A DNA stretch of 64,000 nt, taken from NCBI RefSeq assembly GCF_012027555.1, contig NZ_SNUQ01000006.1:1-64000 (forward strand), read 5' to 3'. Shown in pieces: positions 9,543 through 17,823 of the stretch (its first letter is position 1; each line of letters begins with the position of its first letter). A program made the translations under genes and the position numbers. Origin of the DNA: Thermococcus sp. CX2. Its GTDB lineage: Archaea; Methanobacteriota_B; Thermococci; Thermococcales; Thermococcaceae. The notes beneath the pieces were generated by a model. It was given only the letters and a program-made list of their open reading frames with translations. It was not told the DNA's origin and searched no databases.

Positions 9543-9689
9543 TTCAAAACCTCCCGATGGTCGTTGACAGGAAAGCTAAGACTAACTAACTCAGAATAGC
9601 GAGGGGCCTTACTCGAAACGAGCCAAGCGAAGGATAAAACACTCCCCCCTCATTGGCATCGGGGCAAAATTGGGAACTTTCCTTATAAG

Positions 9690-9850
9690 GTTTTTGGATG
9701 GGAGGCGCTGCGCGTCTCTCATTCCCCAAACGTTCCCTCCCGATTTTGGCTTGCTGGAGACTAGTGGAGAGAAGTGTGCCCTCCCCGACCGACCCCAGGT
9801 CACGTCTCCCAGGGGCGTGAGGGGGGAGGGCGCGGTGATGATTATCTCTC
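9690..9850. ncRNA. Candidate GC-rich structured RNA upstream of ileS
   Basis: This block is much richer in G+C than the surrounding gap, the classic signature of structured RNA in a hyperthermophile. A strong hairpin spans 9778-9831: GCCCTCCCC (9778-9786) pairs with GGGGAGGGC (9823-9831), and TCACG (9800-9804) pairs with CGTGA (9816-9820) inside it. The flanks carry TATA-like elements for both directions: CCTTATAAGG (9681-9690) for a plus transcript, and AATTTAAA (about 9857) for a minus one that could also be the ileS leader. On the minus strand ACA follows the hairpin at once, as in H/ACA guides, but the pocket is not clean. Strand and class are unresolved, and the small open frames across it look spurious. 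Confidence 0.4.
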
Positions 9851-9974
9851 TAGAGAATTTAAACCTCACGGAGAACTGGGTGACGTGAAGAGCTCGGTGG
9901 GAATTAGGGGTCTCCCAGAGGCTTGTTTACTTGGCTTGTGGTCAAAAAGACAGGATTAGAAAATCGAAAGGGGC

Positions 9975-10349
9975 TTACTCCGTCTTCATCTGCCTCTCTT
10001 CCTCCGGCTCACCCTTTCTTCTGCTCTCATTCTTGATGACCTGGATGACGTAGTCTATGAACTTCCTGACCTCTTCGAGGTCTTCCTCGGGGATGTCCTG
10101 GATTTTCTTGTTCTTCGTCTTGTACGTGAGGAGCTTGAGGAGTGCGAGCCTGCCCAGTGCAGTCCTGGTGCTTATCTCACCCTCTTTCCAGTCTCGCCAG
10201 ATGGCGTTGGCTATGCCGTAGAACTCGGGGATGCTGTCGAGGCCGGGATCTCCGACGTCGATGACTTCCTTTCCGAGGTACTTGTAGCGCTTCTCCTTCT
10301 CTTCCTTCGAGAACTCTCTGGCCTTTTCCTTAATGTACGCGTGGACCAT
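9975..10349 (-). CDS. Conserved hypothetical protein, 124 residues
   Basis: A soluble, strongly charged helical protein. It has a lysine/glutamate-rich N-terminus (about 1-30), a central segment with IPEFYGIANAIWRDW, and a helix FIDYVIQVIKNESRRKG before an acidic tail. No catalytic or metal-binding motif is visible. I start at ATG 10349 because GGAGGTGAT lies just upstream; the GTG and ATG at 10358 and 10355 overlap that ribosome binding site. It is the last gene before the ileS leader region, downstream of the exporter. Function unknown. Confidence 0.7.
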   Translation of the reverse strand: MVHAYIKEKAREFSKEEKEKRYKYLGKEVIDVGDPGLDSIPEFYGIANAIWRDWKEGEISTRTALGRLALLKLLTYKTKNKKIQDIPEEDLEEVRKFIDYVIQVIKNESRRKGEPEEERQMKTE

Positions 10350-10412
10350 CTTCATCACCTCCAGAAGAGTGTACTCTGAAAAATTTATTAACTTTTTGTT
10401 GGTAAATATCTC

Positions 10413-11243
10413 TCAGCTCTCTTTTCTGACCTCGTTCCATATGCCGGCCATGATCAGCGCCGCGCCGAGGTAGCCTTTGAGGCTGAGCACCTCCCGTATC
10501 GTGAGGAAAGCCGATATGTGGCCGAAAATGGGCTCTGCGGAGTAGATGAGGGCCGCCCTGTGGGCCTTGGTGTGGCGCTGGTGCTTGACCTGGAGGGTGA
10601 AGGCAATAACCGTGGCGAACACCGACGTGTAGAGAACCCCAAGCCACGGTATCGGGTCCTTTGGAACCATCAAAGGCTCGAAGGTGAGCGCGAAGGCCGA
10701 GGAGAAAACGAAGTTCCAGAATATCTGCCAGAAGGCCAGGCTCAGGTAATCTCGCTCCCCGAACTTTTGGACGAGGACTATCTGGAAGGCAAAGCTCAGC
10801 GCGCTGAGGACGGTCAGCAAATCGCCGTAGTTGAAGTTTAGGCTCGCCCCGGATATGAGGTAAAGGCCTGTCAGCGCCACGATCAGGGAAAGAACGTCCC
10901 TCCCCTTAAACCTGTCTCCAAGCAGGAAGTAGGCTATAAACGGCGTGAAGACGACGTAGAGCGACGTTATGAATGCCGAGTTCGATGCCGTCGTGTACTT
11001 CAGGCCGACTATCTGGAAGCCGTGGCCGAAGAAGAGGGTTAGACCGAGGATGAAGCCTTCCTTCAGGGTCTCCTTCCTGAGAACCCGCGAGCGGAAGAGA
11101 AGGAGCATCAGGAGGAATGCTATGCCGAAGCGGTAAGCTAGGAACAGGATTGGGGGCAAATAGCCGAGACTTACCTTCATGGCTGGAAAAGTGAAGCCCC
11201 AGATTGCCGTGATGCCCAGGAGGATGAGCTCAGAGCGGTTCAT
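10413..11243 (-). CDS. EamA/DMT-family membrane transporter
   Basis: A drug/metabolite-transporter superfamily protein with about ten membrane helices arranged as two EamA repeats. The first begins LILLGITAIWGFTFPAMK; the second contains WLGVLYTSVFATVIAF. Such proteins usually export amino acids, nucleotides or other small metabolites; the substrate cannot be read here. I start at ATG 11243 because the TATA box at 11265-11274 lies 26 bases upstream, indicating a leaderless transcript. The longer frame, starting at 11312, would include the promoter. It diverges from the ferredoxin/WOR4 operon. Confidence 0.85.
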   Translation of the reverse strand: MNRSELILLGITAIWGFTFPAMKVSLGYLPPILFLAYRFGIAFLLMLLLFRSRVLRKETLKEGFILGLTLFFGHGFQIVGLKYTTASNSAFITSLYVVFTPFIAYFLLGDRFKGRDVLSLIVALTGLYLISGASLNFNYGDLLTVLSALSFAFQIVLVQKFGERDYLSLAFWQIFWNFVFSSAFALTFEPLMVPKDPIPWLGVLYTSVFATVIAFTLQVKHQRHTKAHRAALIYSAEPIFGHISAFLTIREVLSLKGYLGAALIMAGIWNEVRKES

Positions 11244-11264
11244 CGCAGGTTTCTCATGTTCTAC

Positions 11265-11274
11265 ATTTATAAGC
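11265..11274 (-). promoter_or_regulatory. TATA box of the EamA gene (leaderless)
   Basis: On the minus strand the sequence reads GCTTATAAAT. Its centre is about 26 bases from the chosen ATG at 11243, placing the predicted transcription start at or next to the start codon. This spacing decides the start against the longer open frame. Confidence 0.55.
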
Positions 11275-11316
11275 GCTTCTGTTTGTATAAACGCCAATCT
11301 GAGCGTTTTCACAAGA

Positions 11317-11328
11317 GTTATATATTTT
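11317..11328 (+). promoter_or_regulatory. TATA box of the ferredoxin-WOR4 operon
   Basis: GTTATATATTTT lies about 25 bases before the AGGTG ribosome binding site at 11348-11352 and 37 bases before ATG 11359. That gives a very short leader beginning close to the ribosome binding site. Confidence 0.55.
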
Positions 11329-11358
11329 GGGTTCCACTCTTGATATTAGGTGTTCCAG

Positions 11359-11889
11359 ATGAATGACGCTGTGTCCGATGAGAGGATGTGGATACTGATA
11401 ACTCCCGACAAGTGCAGCGGATGCAGGCTCTGCGAAGTGGCCTGCTCACTTGAACACGAGGGTGTAATATGGCCAGAGGCATCGCGCATAAGGATTTTTG
11501 AGGAATTCCCAGGCGTTAACGTCCCACATACCTGCGTCCAGTGTCCTGACTATCCGTGCGTAAACTCATGCAACTTCGGAGCCCTGAGCGTTGATGAGAA
11601 AACCGGGGCCGTTCTCGTGGACGAGGATAAGTGCACCGAATGCGGCGCATGTGTCTTGGCATGTCCGGGCCGTGTTCCACGGATTCCTGCCGGCAAGGAA
11701 AGCGTTGTTATCTGCGATCTCTGTGGGGGCAGCCCTAAGTGCGTGGAAGTCTGCCACGAGGCCGGCCACGACGCCCTAAAGCTCGTCAGGGGCAACTACC
11801 GTTCAATATACAGGACGTTCGTGAAGGACCCGCTTGAAAAAACCGGCGATTTGGCGAGGAAGCTCTACGGGGAGGAACTGATGAGGTGA
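11359..11889 (+). CDS. Polyferredoxin, four [4Fe-4S] clusters, WOR partner
   Basis: An electron-transfer protein with four Cys groups: KCSGCRLCEVAC, CVQCPDYPCVNSC, KCTECGACVLAC and CDLCGGSPKCVEVC. These are enough for four [4Fe-4S] clusters, as in the HycB/DmsB-type ferredoxin family. It ends four bases before the tungsten oxidoreductase and surely forms an operon with it, passing electrons from aldehyde oxidation onward, probably to ferredoxin. The start ATG 11359 follows AGGTG; a GTG at 11350 is in frame but overlaps that site. It is cytoplasmic, with no signal peptide. Confidence 0.9.
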   Translation: MNDAVSDERMWILITPDKCSGCRLCEVACSLEHEGVIWPEASRIRIFEEFPGVNVPHTCVQCPDYPCVNSCNFGALSVDEKTGAVLVDEDKCTECGACVLACPGRVPRIPAGKESVVICDLCGGSPKCVEVCHEAGHDALKLVRGNYRSIYRTFVKDPLEKTGDLARKLYGEELMR

Positions 11890-11893
11890 TACC

Positions 11894-13765
11894 ATGTACG
11901 GCTACGCTGGGAAGCTCCTAGACGTTGATTTGAGCAGGGAGAGCGTGAAGGTAGTTGAGCTCGACGAGGAGATGAGGAAGTTCTACGGAGGCAGGGGGCT
12001 GGGGGTTTACATCCTGTGGAAGGAGCTCGGTAAGGACTGGGAAAATATCGACCCCCTTGGCGAGGAAAACCTCCTGCTCATCCTCACGGGCCCGCTAACG
12101 GGCTACTACCCGGGCATGAAGACGGCCGTTGTTTCAAAATCGCCCGAGAGCAACGGCGTCGTGGGGAGCGTCCTGAGCAGCGAGGTTGGGCTGGAGCTGA
12201 AAGCGGCCGGCTACGATGGGATAATCATCAGGGGAAGGGCAAAGAGCCCGGTATATCTCTTCGTGAATGATGATACCGTTGAAATCCGTGATGCTTCCAA
12301 GTACTGGGGTATGGGTGGAGTGGAGCTTCATAAAACTCTCCTCAAGGAGGTGCATGAGGAGATAAGGAAGAAGGAGAAGCTCAAGGGAATCCCAAAGGAG
12401 CCCGCCATGATGTACATTGGGAAGGGTGGAGAGAACAAAGTCCGCTTCGCCGCGATAATGACGAAGCTTATGCACGCCGCTGGCTACGGCGGCTTCGGGG
12501 CGGTGATGGGCAGCAAGAACCTGAAGGCAGTAGTTGTTAAGGGGAGCAAGGCCCTTCCAGAGGTTTATGACAAGAATAAAGTCAAGGCCATGCTGAGGGA
12601 ATTCTGGAGTGAGCTGTTTCAGATGACCACATTCAGGGAGTGGGGCACCGGGTCTGGCGGCTACAGCGTAGGAAAGGACCGCTCGAGCCAGCCCATAAGG
12701 AACTGGCAGGAGGAGTACCATGACGACGAGAGGATAAGCGTGGTGAACTTCGAACTCAAGGCCTGGGTGAAGAAGTACTGGGCCGACTATGGCTGTCCCG
12801 TTAACTGCATGAAGATTTCCTACCTCCGCTACGGGCCGTATAAGGGAGCCATCACAGACGCCCCGGACTACGAGCTGATGGCCTACATGGGGACCAACCT
12901 CGGCATCTTCGAGCCCGAAAAGATAGTCTACCTCTCATACCTCGTGGACGAGCTGGGCTTAGATGGCATAAACGCTGGCAACGTCCTCGGCTTTGCTGCC
13001 GAGCTCTACCAGAGGGGCATCCTCACGGAGGAGGACATCGGCTTCAGGCTTGAGTGGGGCGACGAGAAGGCCTTTGCAAAGCTCTTAGAGCTCATAGTCG
13101 AGAGGAAGGGTATCGGTGAAATCCTCGCGGAGGGAACCTACAGGGCGGCCATTAAAATAGGTGAGATGAAGAACGCCGATGCCCTCAGGTATGCGGTTCA
13201 CGTCAAGGGGATAGGCGTCGGTGCCCACGGAGTTAGGAGCGATCTCGACTACACAAAGGATATAAGCTACGCAGTCTCCGTTCAGGGAGGCGACCACACC
13301 GCGACGGCTGGCCTTCCGGCGAGGAGCTATGAGGGTGAGCTCGTGAATGCCTTCTACGACTCTGCAGTGGTCTGTATGTTCGTAACTCGGCCAGGCTTCG
13401 AGAGAATCCTCGAGTTCGGGAACGCGGTTACCGGCTTTGAGCTCACTCCCGAAAAGTGGTTCAACGAGACCGGCCTGAGGATAATCCACCTCCAGAGGAT
13501 TCTGCTCCTTCTTGGCGGCCCCGACACCTACTGGGACCCGAGGAGGGACGACGACAATCCACAGCGCTTCTACGAGCCATTGCCGAGCGGTCCTGTTAAA
13601 GGCAAGGCCCCAAGCAGGGAGGAGGTACGCTCCAAAGTCATGCAGTATTACGAGGAAGTCGGCTACGACGAGAACGGCATTCCAAAGGAGGAAGTCCTCG
13701 AGGAGCTCGGCCTCGGCGAGGCGAAGCGCGAGGTTAAGCGCATAAAGGAGCGCCTTGGCCTCTAA
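11894..13765 (+). CDS. wor4: Tungsten-containing aldehyde ferredoxin oxidoreductase family, WOR4-like
   Basis: Oxidises aldehydes to acids on a tungsten-bis(pyranopterin) centre. The N-terminal domain has the family's FYGGRGLG (about 30) and GSKNLKAVVVKG (about 205) pterin-binding motifs. The iron-sulfur motif, normally CxxCxxxC, reads DYGCPVNC (about 300-307), so Asp replaces the first Cys; the distal Cys lies in VVCMFVTR (about 495). Length (623) and this substitution point to WOR4, one of the five P. furiosus tungsten enzymes, whose cluster has been described as [3Fe-4S] (recalled, not checked). It follows its ferredoxin partner and precedes a MoaD-like protein. The physiological substrate is not known. 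Confidence 0.85.
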   Translation: MYGYAGKLLDVDLSRESVKVVELDEEMRKFYGGRGLGVYILWKELGKDWENIDPLGEENLLLILTGPLTGYYPGMKTAVVSKSPESNGVVGSVLSSEVGLELKAAGYDGIIIRGRAKSPVYLFVNDDTVEIRDASKYWGMGGVELHKTLLKEVHEEIRKKEKLKGIPKEPAMMYIGKGGENKVRFAAIMTKLMHAAGYGGFGAVMGSKNLKAVVVKGSKALPEVYDKNKVKAMLREFWSELFQMTTFREWGTGSGGYSVGKDRSSQPIRNWQEEYHDDERISVVNFELKAWVKKYWADYGCPVNCMKISYLRYGPYKGAITDAPDYELMAYMGTNLGIFEPEKIVYLSYLVDELGLDGINAGNVLGFAAELYQRGILTEEDIGFRLEWGDEKAFAKLLELIVERKGIGEILAEGTYRAAIKIGEMKNADALRYAVHVKGIGVGAHGVRSDLDYTKDISYAVSVQGGDHTATAGLPARSYEGELVNAFYDSAVVCMFVTRPGFERILEFGNAVTGFELTPEKWFNETGLRIIHLQRILLLLGGPDTYWDPRRDDDNPQRFYEPLPSGPVKGKAPSREEVRSKVMQYYEEVGYDENGIPKEEVLEELGLGEAKREVKRIKERLGL

Positions 13766-13788
13766 CCTTTATTTTGGGGGTGGTTCCT

Positions 13789-14010
13789 ATGAAGATTAGG
13801 CTGGTCATCTATGGAGAGCTGGCACTTCGCTTCTCACCGAAGATGGAGCTTGAGGTCGAGGAAGGAACAACCGTGGGTGAGGTACTCAGAAGACTTGGGA
13901 TAAGCGCCGCCGAGCACCACATCCTCGTGAACGAGAGAAAAGTTGATGAAAGCCGCACACTGAAGGATGGCGATGTCGTTAAGCTTCTTCCTGTGATCTA
14001 TGGAGGCTGA
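13789..14010 (+). CDS. MoaD/ThiS-like ubiquitin-fold sulfur carrier
   Basis: A 73-residue beta-grasp protein ending in GG, the tail that is adenylated and thiocarboxylated by an E1-like enzyme. The motif order KIRLVIYGELA, EEGTTVGEVLRRLG, LVNERKV, LKDGDVVKLLPV fits MoaD. It probably donates sulfur for the pyranopterin dithiolene of the tungsten enzyme just upstream (23-base gap, same strand). An archaeal SAMP protein-modifier role is the alternative. The start ATG 13789 follows GGGGGTGG; the TTG at 13774 overlaps that site. Confidence 0.85.
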   Translation: MKIRLVIYGELALRFSPKMELEVEEGTTVGEVLRRLGISAAEHHILVNERKVDESRTLKDGDVVKLLPVIYGG

Positions 14011-14319
14011 TCATTCCCCCGGCCCGTTTACGCACCCCATGTTCATCGCCAGAAGCATCTCGACGAAGCCAGACTCAAGATTCTCAACTATCCTGCCCCT
14101 CAGGCTCTTGAACTCCTCTAAAGTCAGCGGTCTCTTATTCTTCAGCCACTTTATCTTTCCGTCGTTCCTGTCGAGGACGACTATCTCTCCATCAGCAATG
14201 AGCGGGACGTAGTTGATCTTAATTCCATACATCTCCTCGGCGAAGGCCATCTTGGCCCTGAGGAGCTCGAGGTAGTTGGCCAAATCCTCTCCCAAAAGCC
14301 TCCTGAACTCCCTCTCCAT
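14011..14319 (-). CDS. Conserved hypothetical protein, 102 residues
   Basis: A small soluble protein: a helical N-terminus (FRRLLGEDLANYLELLRAK), a beta hairpin with GEIVVLDRNDGKIKWL, and a helical C-terminus ending CVNGPGE. No enzyme motif is visible. It converges on the MoaD-like gene, whose stop codon abuts its own, and diverges from the GH57 gene. Family not recognised. Confidence 0.65.
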   Translation of the reverse strand: MEREFRRLLGEDLANYLELLRAKMAFAEEMYGIKINYVPLIADGEIVVLDRNDGKIKWLKNKRPLTLEEFKSLRGRIVENLESGFVEMLLAMNMGCVNGPGE

Positions 14320-14416
14320 TCTCCCACCGAAATTATTTCGGGGGTCAGACTTATTAGCCTATCGGTCAAATTTGTGTAAGAATGAACTCCCGAAAGGGCA
14401 ATAAACTTGAAGGTTA

Positions 14417-14433
14417 TATCACTCTCGGTGAGA
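14417..14433 (+). promoter_or_regulatory. TGM-like operator (TrmBL1/Tgr site) before the GH57 gene
   Basis: TATCAC-TCTCG-GTGAGA matches 11 of 12 defined bases of the Thermococcales glycolytic motif TATCAC-N5-GTGATA. It ends two bases before the chosen ATG at 14436, thus downstream of any TATA box. In the published model that position goes with repression in the absence of maltodextrin. The cognate regulator is encoded at 2105. Confidence 0.7.
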
Positions 14434-14435
14434 CC

Positions 14436-16163
14436 ATGCCCATGAAGTTTGGCCATCACTTCCACGCCTACCAGCCGGGTGATATAGTTTATGTCAAGGA
14501 CGGTGATGGGAGTAAGCCAATAGAGTACGAAGAGCGCAAGAGTCCGGTCGCCATAAAAATCCGCGGGGAAGAAGTTAAGGGCGAAAACTGGACGAGGGCA
14601 ATGCTCTATTCCTACGAACACATAGCCGATACACTCTGGCGGATGAAGGGAATAAGCATAGATATTGAGCCGTTCACCTTTCTAATGCTCCTCCGCTACC
14701 ACAGGAAGGCCTTCGAGGAGACGGTTTCCCTCTTGGAGAAGTTTGACGCTGTTCCGACCACACCCTTCCATCCAATTGTCCCGCACCTCGACGAGTTCGA
14801 ACAGAGGATTTTGGCGAGGGTCTCCTTTGACTTCTATGCACCCCTCATTGAGAAGAGAACGATCATCGGCTACTGGCTTCCCGAGGCGGTCATAACAAGG
14901 AGGAGCACCGAGATAGTCGAGTCCTCAACCGACAGGAGGCTTGTCTTCCTTCTCGACGAGAGGCAGCTCCTCTACGACTTCCCCCATGCGAAATACTCCT
15001 GCAACCGCTATTCTAACTCATTCGTCTTCGGTCGCGAGTGGGAGCTGAGCGATGCCTTCGCATTCAACACCCTCGACGTTCCCGGACTCATCAGTAAAAC
15101 CCTCGAAAGGAGAGACGGCTACAAGGAGAACGCCGGAGTTCCCTATCTGGTTTTCACGGCAAGCGACTTGGAGAGCCTGCTCGGCAACCCAGAGCAGCTC
15201 GGCCGCTTCACGGCCTGGATGAAGGGCCTTGAGGAGAATGGAATAGAGAGGGTCTCGGCTCAGGAGTTCGTCATGAAAAAGCTCTCCGGCGAGTTCAAGC
15301 GCCTCGAGGGGGAATGCGAGTTCGAGATGGGAGTTAAGGACTACTCGGCTTGGAGCGACTACTTCGATTTAAGCCCCGATGGAAAGACGAGCGACTCTAG
15401 GTGGCTCGGCTATCTGAGGGGAGATGGGAAGGTCTTCGCGAGGAAAGTCAATGGGAGGAAGATAAGCCAGCTCTGGAAGGTCGCCTTCACTAAGCTCTTC
15501 GAGGAGCTAAACAGGGCCGTTAGATGGGGAGTGCTTGAGGGGTTGAGGGAGCTTGGAGTAAAAAACCCTGAGGAGTTCCTCGTGAGATATGCGAGGATTT
15601 TCTTCAAGGATTACTATGACTACTTCGGCATTGAAACTTCAATAAGCTACGTCCTCGAGCCCGCTAACGGCGAGAAGCAGGCTCTGAAGCTCGGAAGGAT
15701 TTACTATCTTATGCTCCTGGCGAACCACTCATGTCCACGCTTCTGGGAGAACCTCGACACGCGCGTGGCCTTCGGCAACGTCTCCGTTATTGCCAAGGCC
15801 CTCATCGAGCTGATGAACTATTTTGAGGACGAGAGGGGGAGCGTTTTCGTTGAAGCATACCTCAAGCTCCTGAACTTCGGTAAACTCTATCACCTTTGGA
15901 ACCTCGGCTCATTACCGGCTCTCGAAGGCTGGGAAACGAGCGAGAAAGCGTGGAATAGCGCGCTGAAGCCAGAGGTACCCAGCAGCGGCTACAACGTGGT
16001 GACGAGAGCCGCCCTCTACGTCGGGAAGAGGGACATGAAGGGCGAGCTCAGGAGGATAATAGACCCCTACAACCTCGAGTGGGCCGTTGCCGACACTGGC
16101 CACATTCCGGGCGAGAGGCACGGCCACTGGGAGAACCAGGGGTGGTGCGAACATAGAGACTGA
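14436..16163 (+). CDS. GH57 glycoside hydrolase
   Basis: An alpha-glucan-acting enzyme of family GH57. It opens with the HFHAYQP motif (about residues 6-12) in place of the family's HQP region, and has GYWLPEAV (about 148) supplying the catalytic Glu of the WLPE motif. The remainder, to about 575 residues, is a long helical C-terminal domain. Members include alpha-amylases, 4-alpha-glucanotransferases, amylopullulanases and branching enzymes; the specificity of this one is not evident. There is no signal peptide. GGTGAG precedes ATG 14436, and ATG 14442 is an alternative. The TGM-like operator at the start links it to maltodextrin control. Confidence 0.8.
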   Translation: MPMKFGHHFHAYQPGDIVYVKDGDGSKPIEYEERKSPVAIKIRGEEVKGENWTRAMLYSYEHIADTLWRMKGISIDIEPFTFLMLLRYHRKAFEETVSLLEKFDAVPTTPFHPIVPHLDEFEQRILARVSFDFYAPLIEKRTIIGYWLPEAVITRRSTEIVESSTDRRLVFLLDERQLLYDFPHAKYSCNRYSNSFVFGREWELSDAFAFNTLDVPGLISKTLERRDGYKENAGVPYLVFTASDLESLLGNPEQLGRFTAWMKGLEENGIERVSAQEFVMKKLSGEFKRLEGECEFEMGVKDYSAWSDYFDLSPDGKTSDSRWLGYLRGDGKVFARKVNGRKISQLWKVAFTKLFEELNRAVRWGVLEGLRELGVKNPEEFLVRYARIFFKDYYDYFGIETSISYVLEPANGEKQALKLGRIYYLMLLANHSCPRFWENLDTRVAFGNVSVIAKALIELMNYFEDERGSVFVEAYLKLLNFGKLYHLWNLGSLPALEGWETSEKAWNSALKPEVPSSGYNVVTRAALYVGKRDMKGELRRIIDPYNLEWAVADTGHIPGERHGHWENQGWCEHRD

Positions 16164-16241
16164 ATATTCGGACTTCAAATATTGTGGAGAACGAGAAGAG
16201 GTTGGCAAAAGAAAACTGCTCCCTTCACAAGGTGATGCTGA

Positions 16242-16385
16242 GTGAAGGAGTCCAAATCCTCTGGCGGGAACTCTCTCATACTGGAGCTGATATTTGGAAC
16301 TCTGGATGGGAAGGAGTATTTGAAGTTGAAACGAATACTGGAAGAAATTGAAAAGCTGTTCAATGAACGGGAACTTCCGCCCTAG
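16242..16385 (+). CDS. Small hypothetical protein, 47 residues
   Basis: A GTG start preceded by AAGGTGATG opens a 47-codon frame with amphipathic character (LILELIFGTLDGKEYLKL, then ILEEIEKLFNERELPP). It lies 78 bases after the GH57 stop and overlaps the stop of the convergent CCA gene by four bases. Other frames upstream also look partly coding (for example MLSEGV), so this may be the tail of a frameshifted gene. Family not recognised. Confidence 0.4.
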   Translation: MKESKSSGGNSLILELIFGTLDGKEYLKLKRILEEIEKLFNERELPP

Positions 16386-17749
16386 CCCTTTAAATCCCAT
16401 TTTTTCCTGCTCAGGAAGAGGTATGCTTCCCTCTCGAGCTCCCCTGGAACATAATCCACCAGAATACCAGCGGAGTGGATGAACTCTCTTACCTGCTTGC
16501 CCAGGGCAACTTGATTTTTCCCCAGAAGTTCCACGATGACGTCAACCACGTTCTCCTTGACTCTCTTCTCGGCGTAGAGCCTCTTTCCGATCAGCCAGAC
16601 CTTTTCGTTCTTCCGATAGAAGTCGCGGCCACTCTCGGTGAAGAACTCGGGGCCGGGCTTTATCATTACCCTCTCGCGCTCGGCCCTGTCCAGCTCAAGC
16701 ATTATGAATGCCTTATCCCCTACATAGCCGTAGTCCCAGCCGAGAACCCTAAAGTTCTCCCGAGTTAGGGCCTTCTCAAATCCTTTAGCGCTCCTCTCCA
16801 GCTGGGGAAGGAGGATGTCATCAACGAGTTCGGGTTTGGGGAACAGGAGCGTCACCAAATGAGTGCCCTTCCTCCGAAGTTCGCCGAGGTAATCCCCGCT
16901 CGGTTTCTCCCTTGGGAAGAAGAACTCCACACTTGGTTCATCAAGGAAGGTCTGGGCTTTGAAGTAGAAGATTCCGTAGCGCTCCCAGCCAAGATTTGCA
17001 GCAACGTTCCTCCTGGGATCAACGGGGTCTATGACCACGAGCGGTTTGTCCTCCTCTCCCTCCTTCCTCACAGTTTTCATAGCCATCTCCCGCTCGCGCT
17101 TGAGCCAATTTCCTGGGTCGATTATCTTCTGCCTCAGTATGAAGTCGGCCTTCTCCAGAACGTCCAGGAAAGAGCCGTACTTGATGACCAGAATCTCGGC
17201 GAGGTAGCCCGAGAAGCCCCTCACGTAAATCTCGCTGCCGTAGGCTTTTATGCCCTTAAGGAAACGTTTTAAGAGCCTAACATCGTCGTTCCTTCCGCTG
17301 AGGTTCTCTATAACCCACTCCGTGTGGAGTATTGACCTGTCCACGGCCGTTCTGACGTCCTTCCAGCTCTTCACGTTGTAGCACGGCACGAGATCAATCT
17401 TGACGCCCCTATAGACCGCCCTTACGTATGGATGCTCGGCGTAGGCGACCTCATATCCACCGAGCCTCGTCCCTATCTCTTTCCCGAGCTCCAGCCCCCT
17501 GGAGCGGAGCTCCTCGAGGGGGGTATCGGGGGGAAAAGCTAGGAAGAGGTCAACGTCGTGGTCACCAGCGAGATAGGTGTCCTTGGCGAGCGAGCCGACG
17601 AAGTGTGGCCTAACGTCGAGGCCGAGCTTTTCAATGGCTTCGAGGGCGATGGCCTTGATCTCGTCCATCAAGCTCTCTACAAAGGCCCTCTCTTCCTCGC
17701 TCGGCTTGATTCTGGCTAGGACTTCTGAGATCACATCTTCAACCTGCAT
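16382..17749 (-). CDS. cca: CCA tRNA nucleotidyltransferase, archaeal class I
   Basis: Adds or repairs the 3'-CCA end of tRNA using CTP and ATP without a nucleic acid template. The nucleotidyltransferase core has GSLAKDTYLAGDHDVDLFLAF (shown here as the GS motif followed by the DxD pair, about residues 50-70). The central and tail domains of the archaeal class I enzyme follow; 455 residues is normal. It is co-directional with thpR, from which a decayed ATPase fragment separates it. Confidence 0.95.
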   Translation of the reverse strand: MQVEDVISEVLARIKPSEEERAFVESLMDEIKAIALEAIEKLGLDVRPHFVGSLAKDTYLAGDHDVDLFLAFPPDTPLEELRSRGLELGKEIGTRLGGYEVAYAEHPYVRAVYRGVKIDLVPCYNVKSWKDVRTAVDRSILHTEWVIENLSGRNDDVRLLKRFLKGIKAYGSEIYVRGFSGYLAEILVIKYGSFLDVLEKADFILRQKIIDPGNWLKREREMAMKTVRKEGEEDKPLVVIDPVDPRRNVAANLGWERYGIFYFKAQTFLDEPSVEFFFPREKPSGDYLGELRRKGTHLVTLLFPKPELVDDILLPQLERSAKGFEKALTRENFRVLGWDYGYVGDKAFIMLELDRAERERVMIKPGPEFFTESGRDFYRKNEKVWLIGKRLYAEKRVKENVVDVIVELLGKNQVALGKQVREFIHSAGILVDYVPGELEREAYLFLSRKKWDLKG

Positions 17750-17823
17750 GGGCTCTTCTCAGCGCCGATGCTTAAAGGGATTTCGCATTTGGAATCTTCC
17801 AGATTTGATGACGTGGAATCGAG

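Noticed and set aside
8526-9599. A 357-codon plus-strand open frame opposite ileS
   Set aside because: It is the antisense shadow of IleRS in a G+C-rich gene, with no ribosome binding site or protein motif.
9609-9869. An 86-codon minus-strand frame across the GC-rich block before ileS
   Set aside because: Composition is low-complexity and it crosses strong hairpins; noncoding RNA or leader fits better.
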